A stretch of 64,000 bases of DNA from Parelaphostrongylus tenuis (taxonomy: Eukaryota; Nematoda; Chromadorea; Rhabditida; Metastrongylidae). The DNA is taken from the NCBI GenBank assembly GCA_019055375.1, contig JAHQIW010004438.1, forward strand, positions 1-64,000, written 5' to 3'. Under the pieces are notes generated by a model that searched no databases, had not been told where the DNA came from, and saw only the letters and a list, made by a program, of their open reading frames with translations. Positions 46,323 to 57,191 of this stretch are shown here, piece by piece. Numbering within the stretch: position 1 is the first letter of the stretch; every line of letters begins with the position of its first letter. A program made the position numbers and the translations under genes.

Positions 46323-46730
46323 TGGATGGCGAATACGAGCACCTAGGACCACCACCTTCAGCAGGTGGTCCACCACCACTTCCACCTCCACCACCACCGC
46401 CAGCACAAGAGCCTCAAGCTCAAGGGGCGCTGTCAAGAGCACATTCAGCGCAAAAGGATAAAATCTGAAGAAAGACATTACAAAGCAAAGTTGGTTCTCA
46501 TAAGTTACAAGAGTTGCGAAAATATCGATTACTCAACAAATTATTGCAGGAAGAAAGGAAAAAACATGGAAAAAAGGAAAAAAGAGAAGGCAGGAAAGAT
46601 GATCCAGAAGCGGCATCTGAGACCAACGCCATCACATTTAAGTCCTTACCTTGTTATTACTGTTTAGCTGTTGATAATGAGGGTACAGAGATAAATTTTT
46701 GGCCTACAGTATTACGAGAAGAACTATAAG
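46323..46730 (+). pseudogene. Pro-rich membrane protein gene, unit A (broken, membrane exon lost)
   Basis: Starts ATG at 46323 after a gttacag acceptor-like site and the fixed leader cgagtaa seen in all three units. It reads MDGEYEHLGPPPSAGG, then a run of prolines. A missing base after the AQEPQAQ segment shifts the frame and the protein stops near 46463. The following Lys-rich exon is still visible after an attattgcag acceptor at 46549 (EERKKHGKKEKREG), but its donor is damaged (ttaagt where unit C has gtaagt). The last, membrane-spanning exon is absent: the intron end ctaaagcgaatcag at 48100 is followed by unrelated sequence. A ~1 kb repeat sits at 46761-47788. Clearly dead. Confidence 0.65.
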
Positions 46731-46760
46731 ATGCTTCTACCACACAAATAGAATTACATA

Positions 46761-47788
46761 TGTGATGGAGGTTCAGTGGTTTTTATTGTGTTGTCCCTGG
46801 ATTGTCTCGGCAATGATTCGATCGACGTCCAAATATGGTTGCACTGTCTTAGCGGTGCAGTGACCTTTGTGCTGTCACGCTTTGGAGTTCCGGGTTGCGG
46901 CAGCTTTTCCCTTTGAACTTGCGGGTTACGCTTCTGGATTCCGCGGCTGAACCTGGCAACTTGCGTCTTGTAATGAGAGAGCACAAAGTTCAAACCCTTT
47001 GTACGGGTTATACCGAACAATGGCGTTGTACCCAACATATAGTAGAACCAAACAGCTTGGTAGCACCAAAGAACCTATAATATACATACATTACTATAAT
47101 AAAAATAATACAATAATAATATGTACATGATAGCAATGTATCGTTATGTGAATATGATTGAATGGAGAGGTATCGTCGTGTGACGACCATGAATGTTATG
47201 GACGGAGCATGACTAGGCGGCGGAGCCCGTTAGGGTTGCTATGTTCGCCCCGTGATACATGCACTGATGGTGGCATCCAGTGGATGACTATATTGCATTA
47301 TGATAGCAGTGGGGTCACTATTTGTTCTATATGGGCTGTATCCCTTAGCCGAGGTGGCAGGCCGAGCATAGACTACGTGAGTTCGCTCCGCCACAGCAGT
47401 GATATGTTCCGCTCACAATTCTATTGAGTTCATCTGGCAGTTTTATGAACGCAACCTTATGATAGCAGTCAGATTCACGACAACGAGCTTGTGTGAAGAG
47501 AGCAATGATGGATCGATAAGAAGTTGAGATGAGGTAGTCTGGATGAGGTCACACGACCGTTCGTGTGATTCCCAGTGATCAAACTGATTGTTGAAGTTGG
47601 CGACAGCTGGATGGCGCTCTTGACACTTTGATATGACGAAATATCACCGCTGGACCAATTTTTGTCCGGGGTCCTCGAAACTCTGCGATGTCACTTGCTC
47701 TCTCAAGTCATGGACCATCTGCGTTGCCTAAATTATCATATAATTTCAGAAAAGGTAGCAGAGCTCCCTTGGGAGGTTTGCTGTAACA
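46761..47788 (+). mobile_element. ~1.03 kb dispersed repeat, LTR-like ends
   Basis: This block interrupts unit A relative to unit B (51385). It starts tgtgatggaggttcagtggt and ends ggtttgctgtaaca, so its ends are TG and CA as in LTRs. Only TA, or at most TATA, could be a flanking duplication. A second copy of almost the same length is at 58957-59976 in the same orientation. Internal words shared by both include gacggagcatgacta and ttccgctcacaattctattg. No coding domain was recognised; a solo LTR or a non-autonomous DNA element are both possible. Confidence 0.6.
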
Positions 47789-48390
47789 TATATGCTTTAG
47801 AGAGTCTTCCGCTAGTGCTGGCAATTAGAATAGCGCTTGGTTCTGTTGTTTTTTGTGGAGGGGGTGGGAAGGGAAGAGAAGCCGGGCATTATAGTCTTCG
47901 TGCACTGGAATCAGTGCATACTGAGCTTCCGACGAGAAAATAGCCCATGTGATTATCAACGAAAGCCATGCGTCATATCGATTGTGTTAAAAACATATTT
48001 AGATATGCAAACCCATTATTTACTACCTAATCTTAATTCCTAATTCTCATATCTGCACGCTCATTCTTTGTTCAAGACCAGTATGATAACTCTATCTAAA
48101 GCGAATCAGATCATCACCGACGCATATACACCGGTAGGTTGCCGCAAATTATTGTAAAGCCAGATATTGGGCATTCCTCAAGGAGGAGGGAAAGAGGTAC
48201 ATGTGTAAATGAGCTTTCGAAAACCACCTACTCGTGGACTCATTGAAGCTATTCATACAGATGAGTACTGGATGAGGAGTAAATCATTCGAGAGCTAATG
48301 GACTAATAGGAGTAAGTCGAGCAAGTGAAATGACAAAGATTACAGCAATAGATAAAGTACATAGTTTAGGATCAACTCAATGATGTAGAG
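47789..48390. other. Remainder of unit A intron, G-rich tract
   Basis: Continues the unit sequence (gagagtcttccgctagtgct, as at 56760). At 47856-47886 lies a G-rich stretch with four G runs (ggagggggtgggaagggaag, then ccggg). From ~48110 the unit homology is lost. Confidence 0.5.
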
Positions 48391-48610
48391 TTGTGTGCAA
48401 AAACGTTTGTGTCAGTCAGGATTTGAACTCAGATCTTACTCTTTTCGGGAGCATGTGCTAAATTGTTCCACCATTTTTGCACGAGCGTCGGTGGTGTAAC
48501 GGTTTAGCAAATGCTCCCGGAAAGAGTAAGATCTGGGTTTATATCCCGGCTAACGCAGACGTTTTTACACACCACTCTACATCATTAAATGTATTTAAAC
48601 ATCATAACAC
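48390..48610. repeat. tRNA-like inverted repeat element
   Basis: The left arm (48395-48480, read on minus) and right arm (48485-48575, plus) are near-complements: ttgaactcagatcttactct against agagtaagatctgggtttat, and gggagcatgtgctaaa against tttagcaaatgctccc. Each arm resembles a tRNA (A-box-like ggtggtgtaacggtttagc, T-arm ctggg/cccgg, and gcgtc...acgc acceptor pairing). The outer end matches other family members (atcataacaccgcaatcggc). Confidence 0.7.
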
Positions 48611-48997
48611 CGCAATCGGCGGTCAAATAAGATAATTTCCGATAGTTGAGATAGATCAAAAAATTTCGAGCGAAGTCTCTGAAATGGCACTGTATTGCAG
48701 TCTGTAAAATAACTTTTGCCAAACGAGCTTTGTTTTGCCGCTTAATTTTGTCGTTTTCTCTAAGTTACATCCTCTGGCTTCTTCCCAAGAACTGACATTG
48801 CGCACCCAGGGCTCACTCTCCTCTGTTTCTTTCTCACTCTCAATATTCTCACGATCTCAATAAGATACTGTAACGGCGGCTCCTCGCGCAGACAGCACGA
48901 CATTCTCGCATAGAGACGCAGATGCCAACCTCTACAACTGCCGCACAAGCGACAACGCGACGCCTCCTACCCTATCAACGGTGGTCCTCAAAGTTAA

Positions 48998-50874
48998 GGC
49001 AAGATGCTGTGTAGAATTGAGGAGTTGAAATTTCACTAGGCACTTTTTCTCTTCTTCACCACACTTTCGAAAAAATTTCTAGCTCAGAAGGCAAGTCATT
49101 CCCTATTGGTCAGTGGTTGATTTATAGGCTTACCATCTTCACCGTATAAAACAGGTATGAAGGATGAGAAGAACAGCGCTTTCGGCGTTGAAAAAACGCT
49201 GATGGACATGTCATGAATTCAACCTCATCAACAATTGTTAGAGGCTACTGAAGGTGTAACTGGCCGGTACAATGACTTATACGGCTTACCGATGTATCAC
49301 GGCAGTGCTGCCATCCTCTTAGGCAAGTCCGCCTCCAATTTGCTGGTTCCGAATAAATGGATTCTCTGAGGGATCCTAAGAGCGAACTTCAGCTATTAAC
49401 CACGTGTGGTGAAGTGTACCAGCTATCATTACGTTGTAAGCGCATAATGCTTATTCAGGGCATTCAGTGATAGCCGCTGAGTATAATGGACGAGAAGAAT
49501 CGCTACGGAGTGTGAGCAACGTCTTCTTCACGACTTGAATTAATAACCGAGTAAGGGAGACAACAGCACAGAGACAAAGTTGACTGACGCTAAGTATAAT
49601 TGCATCAACATACATCTGAGAGGAAAATTTTAGTTTAACTGAGGATCATTCCACTGAATAACAAATAGTATAAGTGACTCGGTTCAGTAATCCATCCAAT
49701 TCATGAATGTATTTAAGCACCCCATTTATTTCTTATACCCTTTGTAAATTCTCGTTTCCACCACATTGGTCACGTTCTATCTCATATGCTGCTGATCAGT
49801 AAGATTTAGGAATATATCTGGCATTTGGTGAGCGACAACTGATGTCACAGCACTGTACTCAAGTCGGTTGAATTGATCAGGTCTGTGAAATTGAGTGAAT
49901 TTTCAGAGATTCTCCAAAGCAGTATTAACAGTTGCATTATACTGAAAAATCAGGGGCGAAAATCATTGGAACATATGTGGCCGTCCTCATTTCTTTTTTC
50001 TAGCGCGCTGACTGCATCGCAGTCAATGCGTCTATTCCACATTAACCGTTTATGTACTGTTTCAATGCGTTCAGGCACTTGTACATTAAACACTGGAATA
50101 ATGCAAATCTGAATGGCTTTGTGGCATTACTCTATCATTCTCTCCCTCTCACCTACCGATTTTACAGATCATGGTATGAAACTCGCGCCAACGGCTATGC
50201 TCGAACCAAACCACCGCCATGGACGACAATCGTAAGAAGAAGAGACGAAAGGGAAATGTGCTGCAGTCCGCACAATACGTAAAGACGGGCACCGTCCAAG
50301 TATCCAAGTAAGCAAGTAAGTTTTGTGGCGCTTTTTTTTGTTTGAAGAACCTAAGGCAATCCGAGATCGATTTTCAGACAATCAATACACTGCTTGATAA
50401 CAAACCGAATTTTACAATATCTCTTCGATCCTGATTGGTAGATACTATAAACCGACGTATAGTATCTCTCTAGAGCTCAAAGAGACTGCACTAACTTACA
50501 GATCAGTCAAATTCATTGGGTATCGTGTATCAACGAGATATTAGCTAATCACCAATAAGGCAATAACTCAATAACCACTAGCAGCGCAAGTTGACAATGA
50601 TTTCGTGATTTAGGTGCTTTTTAAATATATACCGCAACTGATTGTGATTCTTTCTAAAATGAATTATGATAGCGCTCAGTTCAAAATGATTCTGATGGTG
50701 TATTATCACAGTGCAAGATAACTATCATGAAGCAAATACGGGTTGGTGCGATTTATTTTTTAGTAGCGTTAGCCGCTGGATAGTTGGTAAAAGTTGGTGA
50801 GCTTGAGGAATAGTACCGGCGTAAACATTACTTTTTCATTCTGAATCAAATTACAGGTTTTGAAAAACGAGTAA
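48998..50874. other. 5' part of gene-array unit B
   Basis: Homologous to the unit A 5' region. It holds the candidate small exon at 50167-50290 and otherwise no supported coding sequence. Confidence 0.5.
50167..50290 (+). CDS. Candidate small Lys/Arg-rich exon, unit B
   Basis: After a tttacag acceptor, one frame reads MDDNRKKKRRKGNVLQSAQY and continues to near a tccaa|gtaagc donor. The matching frame in unit C (55218-55367) is also open (MAMDGNRKMKRR, then LQSAQHVKT), which favours this frame over others. It lies ~600 bp upstream of the Pro-rich start and may be a separate gene, an alternative first exon or non-coding. Unit A has lost it. Confidence 0.3.
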
Positions 50875-51805
50875 ATGGGTGATGAATACGAGCAAATAGG
50901 ACCATCTCCAGGGCAAGGAGCACCACCTCCACCAGGTGGTCCCCCACCACCTCCACCTCCACCAGGTGGTCGACCACTACCCTCCACCTCCACCAGGTGA
51001 TCCACCACCGCCGCCACCACCACCACCAGCACAAAAGCCCGAAGCTCAAAAAGGTGCTGTTAAGAGCACATCCAGCGCAAAAGGACAAAAATCTGAAGAA
51101 AAACATCCCAAAGCAAAGTTGGTCGGATAAGCTACAAGAGTTGCGAAAATATCGACTACTCAGAAATCATTTCAGGAAAGAAGAAAACAAGCAATGGAAA
51201 AAGGAAAAAAGTGGGCAGGACGATGATCCAGAAGCGACATGTGAGCCAACACAATCTGGTTGGCCATCACAAGTAAATTCTTACCATTGTTATTACTGTT
51301 GTTTTGATGATGATGAGAGCATGGAGATACTTTTTGGACAATAGTATTACACGAAGGACTATAAGATGTTTCTGTCAAACAAATAGAAATGCATATATGC
51401 TTCATAGAATCTTCTGGTACTGCTGGCAATAGAATAGCTCTTGACTCTAATTTTTCTTTCCTTTTTTGGCGGGGGTGAGGGGGAGGGAGGGATTGCGGGA
51501 GGGGAAGAGGGAGAGATGATGCGCATTACAGCCTAATTCTGTTTTACTGCGAACAAGGTAAAAAATGGTATTTGGATATACAAGCACCATTATTTACTAC
51601 CCAGTCTTAATTCTAACGTCTGTATATTCGATCTTTGTTCGAGACCAGTGTGATAGCCCTATCTGAAGCAATTTTTCAGAATGTCCTGGTGTTCTGCCGT
51701 GTTTTGATCTTCCAATTCATTGTGCTCGCTGTAGTTACCATTATCGTTGTGCTACATCTAAACAATGTTGTTCAATGGTTTCCAGCTCTCAACGAGCTCT
51801 TTTGA
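50875..51805 (+). pseudogene. Pro-rich membrane protein gene, unit B (frameshift in proline tract)
   Basis: Three exons. Exon 1 is 50875-51117: MGDEYEQIGPSPGQGAPPPP, then Gly/Pro repeats, then KSTSSAKGQKSEEKHPKAK. It ends at a weak GTTGGT donor in phase 2. An extra base around 50978 in the CCA/CCT tract breaks the frame. Exon 2 is 51176-51272 (acceptor atttcag, donor GTAAAT, 97 bp), Lys-rich then acidic (KKEKSGQDDDPEA). Exon 3 is 51680-51805 (acceptor ttttcag, 126 bp): a membrane helix IFQFIVLAVVTIIVVLHL, then NNVVQWFPALNELF and stop. The phases equal those of the 23196 gene, which shows common descent. The frameshift is in a repeat tract and could be polymorphic or an error. Confidence 0.62.
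51471..51491 (+). other. Potential G-quadruplex in the unit B intron
   Basis: Four G runs (5, 5, 3 and 3) separated by 3, 1 and 1 bases, followed by more G runs to ~51511. It fits the usual G4 pattern. It lies on the coding strand of the unit B gene between exons 2 and 3; the unit A intron has a comparable tract at 47856. Confidence 0.7.
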
Positions 51806-52604
51806 AGTCAGCCGATTGTCTATCATACACGATAGTATCTAATAGCATTCATGCTATTTTCATGCCTTTTTTTATCGTGCATTTGTTTGTATTATGAGGT
51901 GCATTCAAAAGTATATATTCATAAAATGGCCGATAAAGTTTCTTCAATTGGCAGCCTGTGTTGTAATATTCTACGAAAATGGGAGCGATACGAGACGTGA
52001 CGGTCTAATGTATATGATTTGAATGAATCAAAAATTTGATTAACTCCAACTTTACCAAACAAACGAGTCGAAACAGGTCGCACGTTTAAAACCAAGTTAT
52101 AGAATAAATGAAGGAGAGAGCGACCTATCGCCTGTCGTCTTTGAAGATTGAATCGACTTATCGCACGAAGAGCTGCGGCCTTGGAAAAATATTAGTTTTC
52201 AACAGATAAGCAGAAGTCCTGCGCAACACGATAGTCGGCGATGGTTTATGAAGAAAAATTAACAGTGACCTAGCTTTCTCGAAAGTTCGACAGAGAACGC
52301 GATTAGGTGTCACTTAACATTCTCTCGATGACCAGCATTCCCAAATGCTACAGAGTTGAGAGAGTGACCGCTATGACACCTGTGAGTGATATATTTTCTG
52401 GTGATTAGATTTGTGCACAGAGATCTAATCTAGGCCTCCCTACATTCACTTAGTAGCTTATCTAAAATAGGCTCTCTGATGTGCGTCATCCATGGAAGCA
52501 TATCTTCTTAGTAATTCCACATTTGATACGCCGACTTTATTGATGAACTTATACGAGGTTAGGTTTTTATGAAATACCTTTACGACTAAGCTCCAGATAG
52601 ATTC
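51806..52604. other. 3' flank of the unit B gene
   Basis: Homologous to 57192-57960 in unit C (for example gtagcattcatgctgttttc and gaggttaggtttttatgaaa). No coding exon supported. Confidence 0.5.
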
Positions 52605-53160
52605 TTTTTATTTAATCGCTTCTAGCGGTGGTATGATGATACAAATACATACCCATTGATGTGGAGTGATGTGCAAAACTTTCGCGTCAGGCGAGACTCG
52701 AACGCACATCTCAGTCTATCTGGAGGCGCTTGCTCTAACCCGTAGCACTACTAACGCCCATTTTGCACACCACTCTTTCTACGCTAGAACGCATCTATCT
52801 GTCAGTCGCCAACCGTCAACGGTCTGGCCCGTGTAGTCGGTATCGGCAGTGAACCCCAGTCAGGCTTTGCACATTACTCTACATCGCTGGGTATATTCAT
52901 AGCATTTAACCCCACATTTAAAAGCGGTTAAACAATAAGAATTTTGTTCGATCATCAATGCCCAATATCTGTCAGCGTGGAGTAGAAGAGTAGTGTACAA
53001 AGTGGCGTCAGCAGTGCAGGGTTGGAGCACGTGATCCCGGATAAAGTGAGATGTGTGTTTGAGTCCCTCCTAACGCAGAAGTTTTGCGCATCAGTCTACA
53101 TCGCTGGGTATAATCATTACATCATACCACCGCTAATAGCGGTTTAGTAAAAAAAATTTC
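52605..53160. repeat. Paired tRNA-like inverted repeat elements
   Basis: A left minus-oriented arm (52620-52770: agcggtggtatgatgataca, then gcgagactcgaacgcaca) and a right plus-oriented arm (52975-53150: tgtgtttgagtccctcctaa, then cataccaccgctaatagcgg) face each other. The termini gcggtggtatgatg and catcataccaccgc are complementary. Each arm holds a tRNA-like sequence. Between them lie aaccgtcaacggtctggccc and other words found inverted at 60280-60330. Confidence 0.7.
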
Positions 53161-53523
53161 ATTTATTCACTAGTATGTCGGGTGATCTTATCACTGGACA
53201 TGTAGTGATTTATTATGTCTGCGGTATGCAGTGAGTTCTTCACTTTAGACGCACAGTGTAACATGTTCGTCGCCGATTTCTTTATATGTAAAGGGTTCCT
53301 TCCACAATCCTTACACAAGAGACTGGCTGAACGAAAAGTAACCTGCTACAAATGAGATTGAAAGGCTGTACACGTGTCTAGCACTTTATCAATTCCATAA
53401 CAGATCTCGTAAGGCATAACTCATATTATCAGATTATACTTTTTGAGCGAGGTCTTGAAAAACCTTTGAATATGAAGTATCTTTCCTACGTTTTATCGCA
53501 TTGTCACCAAATATACCCATGTC
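53161..53523. other. Spacer shared by units B and C
   Basis: gatcttatcactggacatgt at 53193 matches gttatcttatcactgaatgt at 58733, which marks the end of the repeated unit. No gene seen. Confidence 0.4.
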
Positions 53524-54650
53524 ATGGGCCTGGCGACTACCATTGACTCGGATGACGTTGACTCTTGAAAAAAATCCACTTTTCGTAGACGATTATGGCC
53601 TTGGCCAGAAATAGAGTGCCAAGATGACGACGCAGCAGTTTTTGAGCGATGTGCAAATTAATCACTCTTGGTTGACAAATTTGGTGTTTATCGCTCTCGT
53701 GCCATAAAAAGACCTCATAGTAAACATCCCATTTTTGTGATTATGGCGGAATTAATACGAAATCTAGAGGTTTCCGCAAGATCCATAATATCCTGACTTT
53801 ATCCAGATTCGTTTATCAAACGTTATCACTGTTTTTGGTGCAAGTGTGGTACAACGGTTAGGGGCGCTTTGGAATACATACGTGGACGTTGGCTTGATCT
53901 CTTATCCTCAGCCCATTATTCCTTCGATCTCTCCAGTGTCGGCAAAGCGACGGCTGGCATGTATGGGAGAATAATAATTTGACCTGATGAAATGATGGGC
54001 CAGTGCTAGTCAGCGTATAGATCAGATGTAAATTCAGTCGACTCTGTCGATGCTCAGGTAAGTCAAATGCACTATGTATCCTGTTGAGATTGATAATGTC
54101 GAGAGCTACACTCCCCATTCTTTGATTTACGTTGCAGTAATGAAAGGCACCAACTCATTACATTGAGTTTGTCAAGTATTCAAGTGAATGGAAAGCTCAA
54201 AAGTTCTGTGAGGCGGAGCAGTGCAAAAACAATGATACGGTGTACCACAAAGTTATGTGACAGGCAAGACTTTGACTCGATCTGCTCCCTCAATACTCTA
54301 TTACAATCAAACAGCGAACTCCGTAGGGAATGACCTAGCCAGGTCGTCTCCGAGATGGCAGGATGAATCGTTTTAACCAGCAATTGAGGGATTCATAAGG
54401 AAATGCAATCCCCAAGCAACAGCCGAAGGAACACTTGAAATATTCGCAAACTTTTCTGGAGGACTGATGCAAGGAAACAAATTGATTAGAAGACGTACTA
54501 CTACTACGATCCGCCTAGTATGATGTTATGAGGGGCATTTGAAATGAAATAAAAATACGTGAACACTTTAAAACCGCTCGGCACAAAGTATTTGAGAGAG
54601 ATGTTCTGGCGATGAAAATTAGTGCAGAGCATGAATATGCCTGTCTCAGT
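53524..54650 (+). repeat. Diverged copy of the 42.33-43.45 kb intron region, with mariner end and SINEs
   Basis: Collinear with 42330-43450: the mariner end (gacgttgactcttgaaaaaa, then gcgatgtgcaaat), the SINE at ~53840-54130 (gtgcaagtgtggtacaacgg head), the tRNA-like repeat at ~54206 (gaggcggagcagtgcaaaaa), and the gagagatgttctggcgatga segment. It links the 19 kb unit with the 5 kb array. The membrane exon that follows in the 19 kb unit is not here. Confidence 0.75.
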
Positions 54651-55217
54651 TATACATTTTTCATAGATTGCTTTTTGATTGAGACAGTTCACAGTATAGC
54701 AAATAGTATAACTCGGCTCAGTACCCCATCCTAATGATGAATGTTTCAAAGTATCCCACTTTTTTCTGTGATTATGTTTTGTAAATCTTCTTCTCTACCT
54801 CATTGATCAAACTCTATCTCACATGCAGCTAATCAGTAAGATTCTAAGAATCTATCTGGTATTTGGTGAGCGATAATTTATGTCACATTACTTTATTCAA
54901 GTTGGTAACAGTGATTTCACCTTTGTGAAACTGAGTAAATTTTCCCAGATTTTCCAAAGCAGTATTCACAATAGCATTCAAACCTTGATAATTGAGACAC
55001 GATAGTCGTTGAAACGCATGTGACCGTTTTCAGTTTTTTTTTTTCTAGCGTGCTGACTGCATCGCAGTCAATGCGTGTATTCCACATTACACCGTGTATG
55101 TACTGGTTCCAATGCATTCAGTCACTTGTGCGTTGAATACTGAAATAATGCGTTTCTAAATGGCTTCGTGGCATTGTTCTATCCTTCTCTCCCTCTCACG
55201 TACCGATATTCTACAGA

Positions 55218-55367
55218 TCATGGTATGAAACTCGCGCCAACGACTATGATCGAACCAAACCATGGCCATGGACGGCAATCGCAAGATGAAGAGACGAATG
55301 GAAAGTTTGTTGCAGTCCGCACAACACGTGAAGACGGACTGTTCAAGTATCCAAGCAAGCAAGTAAG
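55218..55367 (+). CDS. Candidate small Lys/Arg-rich exon, unit C
   Basis: Partner of 50167-50290 after a tctacag acceptor. The shared frame reads MAMDGNRKMKRR, then LLQSAQHVKT, before a gcaagtaagt donor region. A second frame is also open (SQDEETNGKFVAVRTT, then DGLFKYPSKQ before GTAAGT), so which frame is used is uncertain. Confidence 0.28.
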
Positions 55368-55452
55368 TTTGTGACATTATTTTCCTTTCGTTTGTAGCAC
55401 CTGATCGCAATTCGAGATTGTTGTCCAACTGACAACCAAAGCACTGATTGAT

Positions 55453-55760
55453 GAACATAAAAGGACGAAGTTCTCGGCGTTGATCATTCCCGGGGGGGGG
55501 GATGCGCTTTGCATTCGTCTTCAATTTTTAACTTCGTTTGAGGTGATTGAATGCACGTCTGGCCTTTACAATGACTCGCGGCGGCCTCCCGCTGAACCGA
55601 GTCAGTGCTGCTTACCCTCCCAGACATGTACTAGACCAATTTGAAATCAGCTTACCGACCCTGGAGGAATGGATGGCTTGGTAAGCCATGATTGCGAGAT
55701 CAAACCACTGACCTCGCGTGCAACATAGAGCACCTCTAACCACTGCGCCACATGCGTTCT
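55453..55760 (-). mobile_element. tRNA-derived SINE, minus strand, with 10-bp target duplication
   Basis: Flanked by ACTGATTGAT at 55443-55452 and 55761-55770; unit B shows no insertion. On the minus strand it begins cgcatgtggcgcagtggtta, has ggtttgatctcgcaatca as B-box region, and ends with a gcgcatcc segment, a run of ten C's (G10 at 55492-55501) and gatcaacgccgagaacttcg. This is the clearest complete insertion of the family in the window. Confidence 0.9.
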
Positions 55761-56241
55761 ACTGATTGATAACAGCCATTTTATAATATCTTTTCGATCT
55801 TGATTGTAGGTGCTTGAACCGACGGATATCATCTCTGTGAAGCTCAAAGAGATTATACTGACTTAGAGATCAGTAAAATCCATTGAGTATCGTGCAATAA
55901 CTATGTGTTAGATGATCACCAATGGCGAAAGAAATCAGTATTCACTAGCAACGCAAGTTGACAATGATTTCATGGTTCAGGTGCTTTTGAGATATACACC
56001 GCACACGATAGTGATACTTCTCAAAATAAATTAAGAGAGCCTTCAGTTCAAAATGCTTCTCATGCTGTATTATCACAAAGTAAGATAATTATCATGAAGC
56101 AATCACGGGGCGGTACAAAATATTTTTTAGTAAAGTTAGCCGTTGGATAGTTGGTAAGAGTTGGTGGGTTTCAAGAATAGTACGGACGTAGGCAACGCCT
56201 TTTCATTCTAGAACAATTTACAGGTTTTGAATAACGAGTAA

Positions 56242-57191
56242 ATGGGTGATGAATACGAGCAGCTTGGACCACCTCTCGGGCAAGGGGTTCCACCTCCACC
56301 AGGTGATCCACCACCACCTCCACTACCTCCACCAACCTCCACCACCTCCACCACCACCACCACACCACCACCACCACCTCCGCCACCACCACCAGCACAG
56401 GAGTCCGAAGCTCAAGCAGGTGCCGCTATGAGCTCATCTAGCTCGAAAGGACCAAAGTCTGAGCCAAAACATTCCAGAGCAAAATTGGTTGCATAAGTCA
56501 CAAGAGTTGCAAAAATGTCAGTTACTCAAGATTATTGCAGGAAAAAATTTAAAAAGCATAGGGAAAAGAAAAAAGGAGGGCAGGATGACGATTCGGAGGC
56601 GGCATCTCCACCAACACAAGATGGTCGGCCATCACATGTAAGTCCGCTGTTGTCATTACTGTTAAGTTGTTGATGATGAGAGCACAGGGATATATGTTCG
56701 GATACAAGAAGAATTATAGGATGTTTTGCCCACAAAAATAGAAATGCAAATGTGCTTTAGAGAGTCTTCCGCTACTACTGCTAATGAGAATGGCGCTTGA
56801 CTCTTTTTTACTTTTTGGGAATGAGAGGGGGAAATAGAGAAGCTGAAGCTGGACATTACGGTCTATGTCCACTGGAAACAGTTGACGACGAGAAAATAGG
56901 CCCATGTGACGATCAGCAAAAGTCCTGAGCTTATTGCGATCATCTTAAAAATGACGTTTTGGGTATGCAAATACCATTATTTAGTTCTCAGCCTTGATTC
57001 TAATATCTTTACATTAAGCCTTCGCTCAAGACCAGTGTGATAACATAATATAAAGCGAATTTCAGTATGTCCTGGTGTGCTGCAGTGTTTTGATCTTCCT
57101 TCTTATCGTGCTCGCTGTAACCACATTTATCGTAGTGCTACATCTAACCAATGTTGTTCAATGGTTTCCAACTCTCAACAAGCTCTTTTGA
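56242..57191 (+). pseudogene. Pro-rich membrane protein gene, unit C (exon 1 donor lost)
   Basis: Exon 1 (from 56242) is preceded by ttacag and the leader ending cgagtaa. It reads MGDEYEQLGPPLGQGVPPPP, a long Pro tract with an inserted Thr/Ser stretch (TSTTSTTTTT), and AQESEAQAGAAMSSSSSKGP, ending KLVA at a stop (56494-56496). At the splice position used in units A and B (GCAAA|GTTGG) this copy has an A instead of G, so the donor is lost and an 84-residue protein without a membrane anchor would result. Exon 2 (56541-56637, acceptor attgcag, donor GTAAGT, 97 bp) and exon 3 (57066-57191: VLIFLLIVLAVTTFIVVLHL, then TNVVQWFPTLNKLF) remain open with correct phases. It could be recently inactivated, or use another donor. 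Confidence 0.6.

Larger units (their letters stand above)
54651..56241. other. 5' part of gene-array unit C
   Basis: From about 54660 the sequence matches units A and B (agtataactcggctcagtac against agtataagtgactcggttca). It contains a candidate exon at 55218-55367 and a SINE at 55453-55760. Confidence 0.5.

Noticed and set aside
50769..51106. Minus-strand frames rich in Trp/Gly/Val opposite the proline exons (also 56171-56398)
   Set aside because: They are the reverse complement of the CCA/CCT proline codons on the plus strand; the plus strand has start, acceptor and paralogue support.
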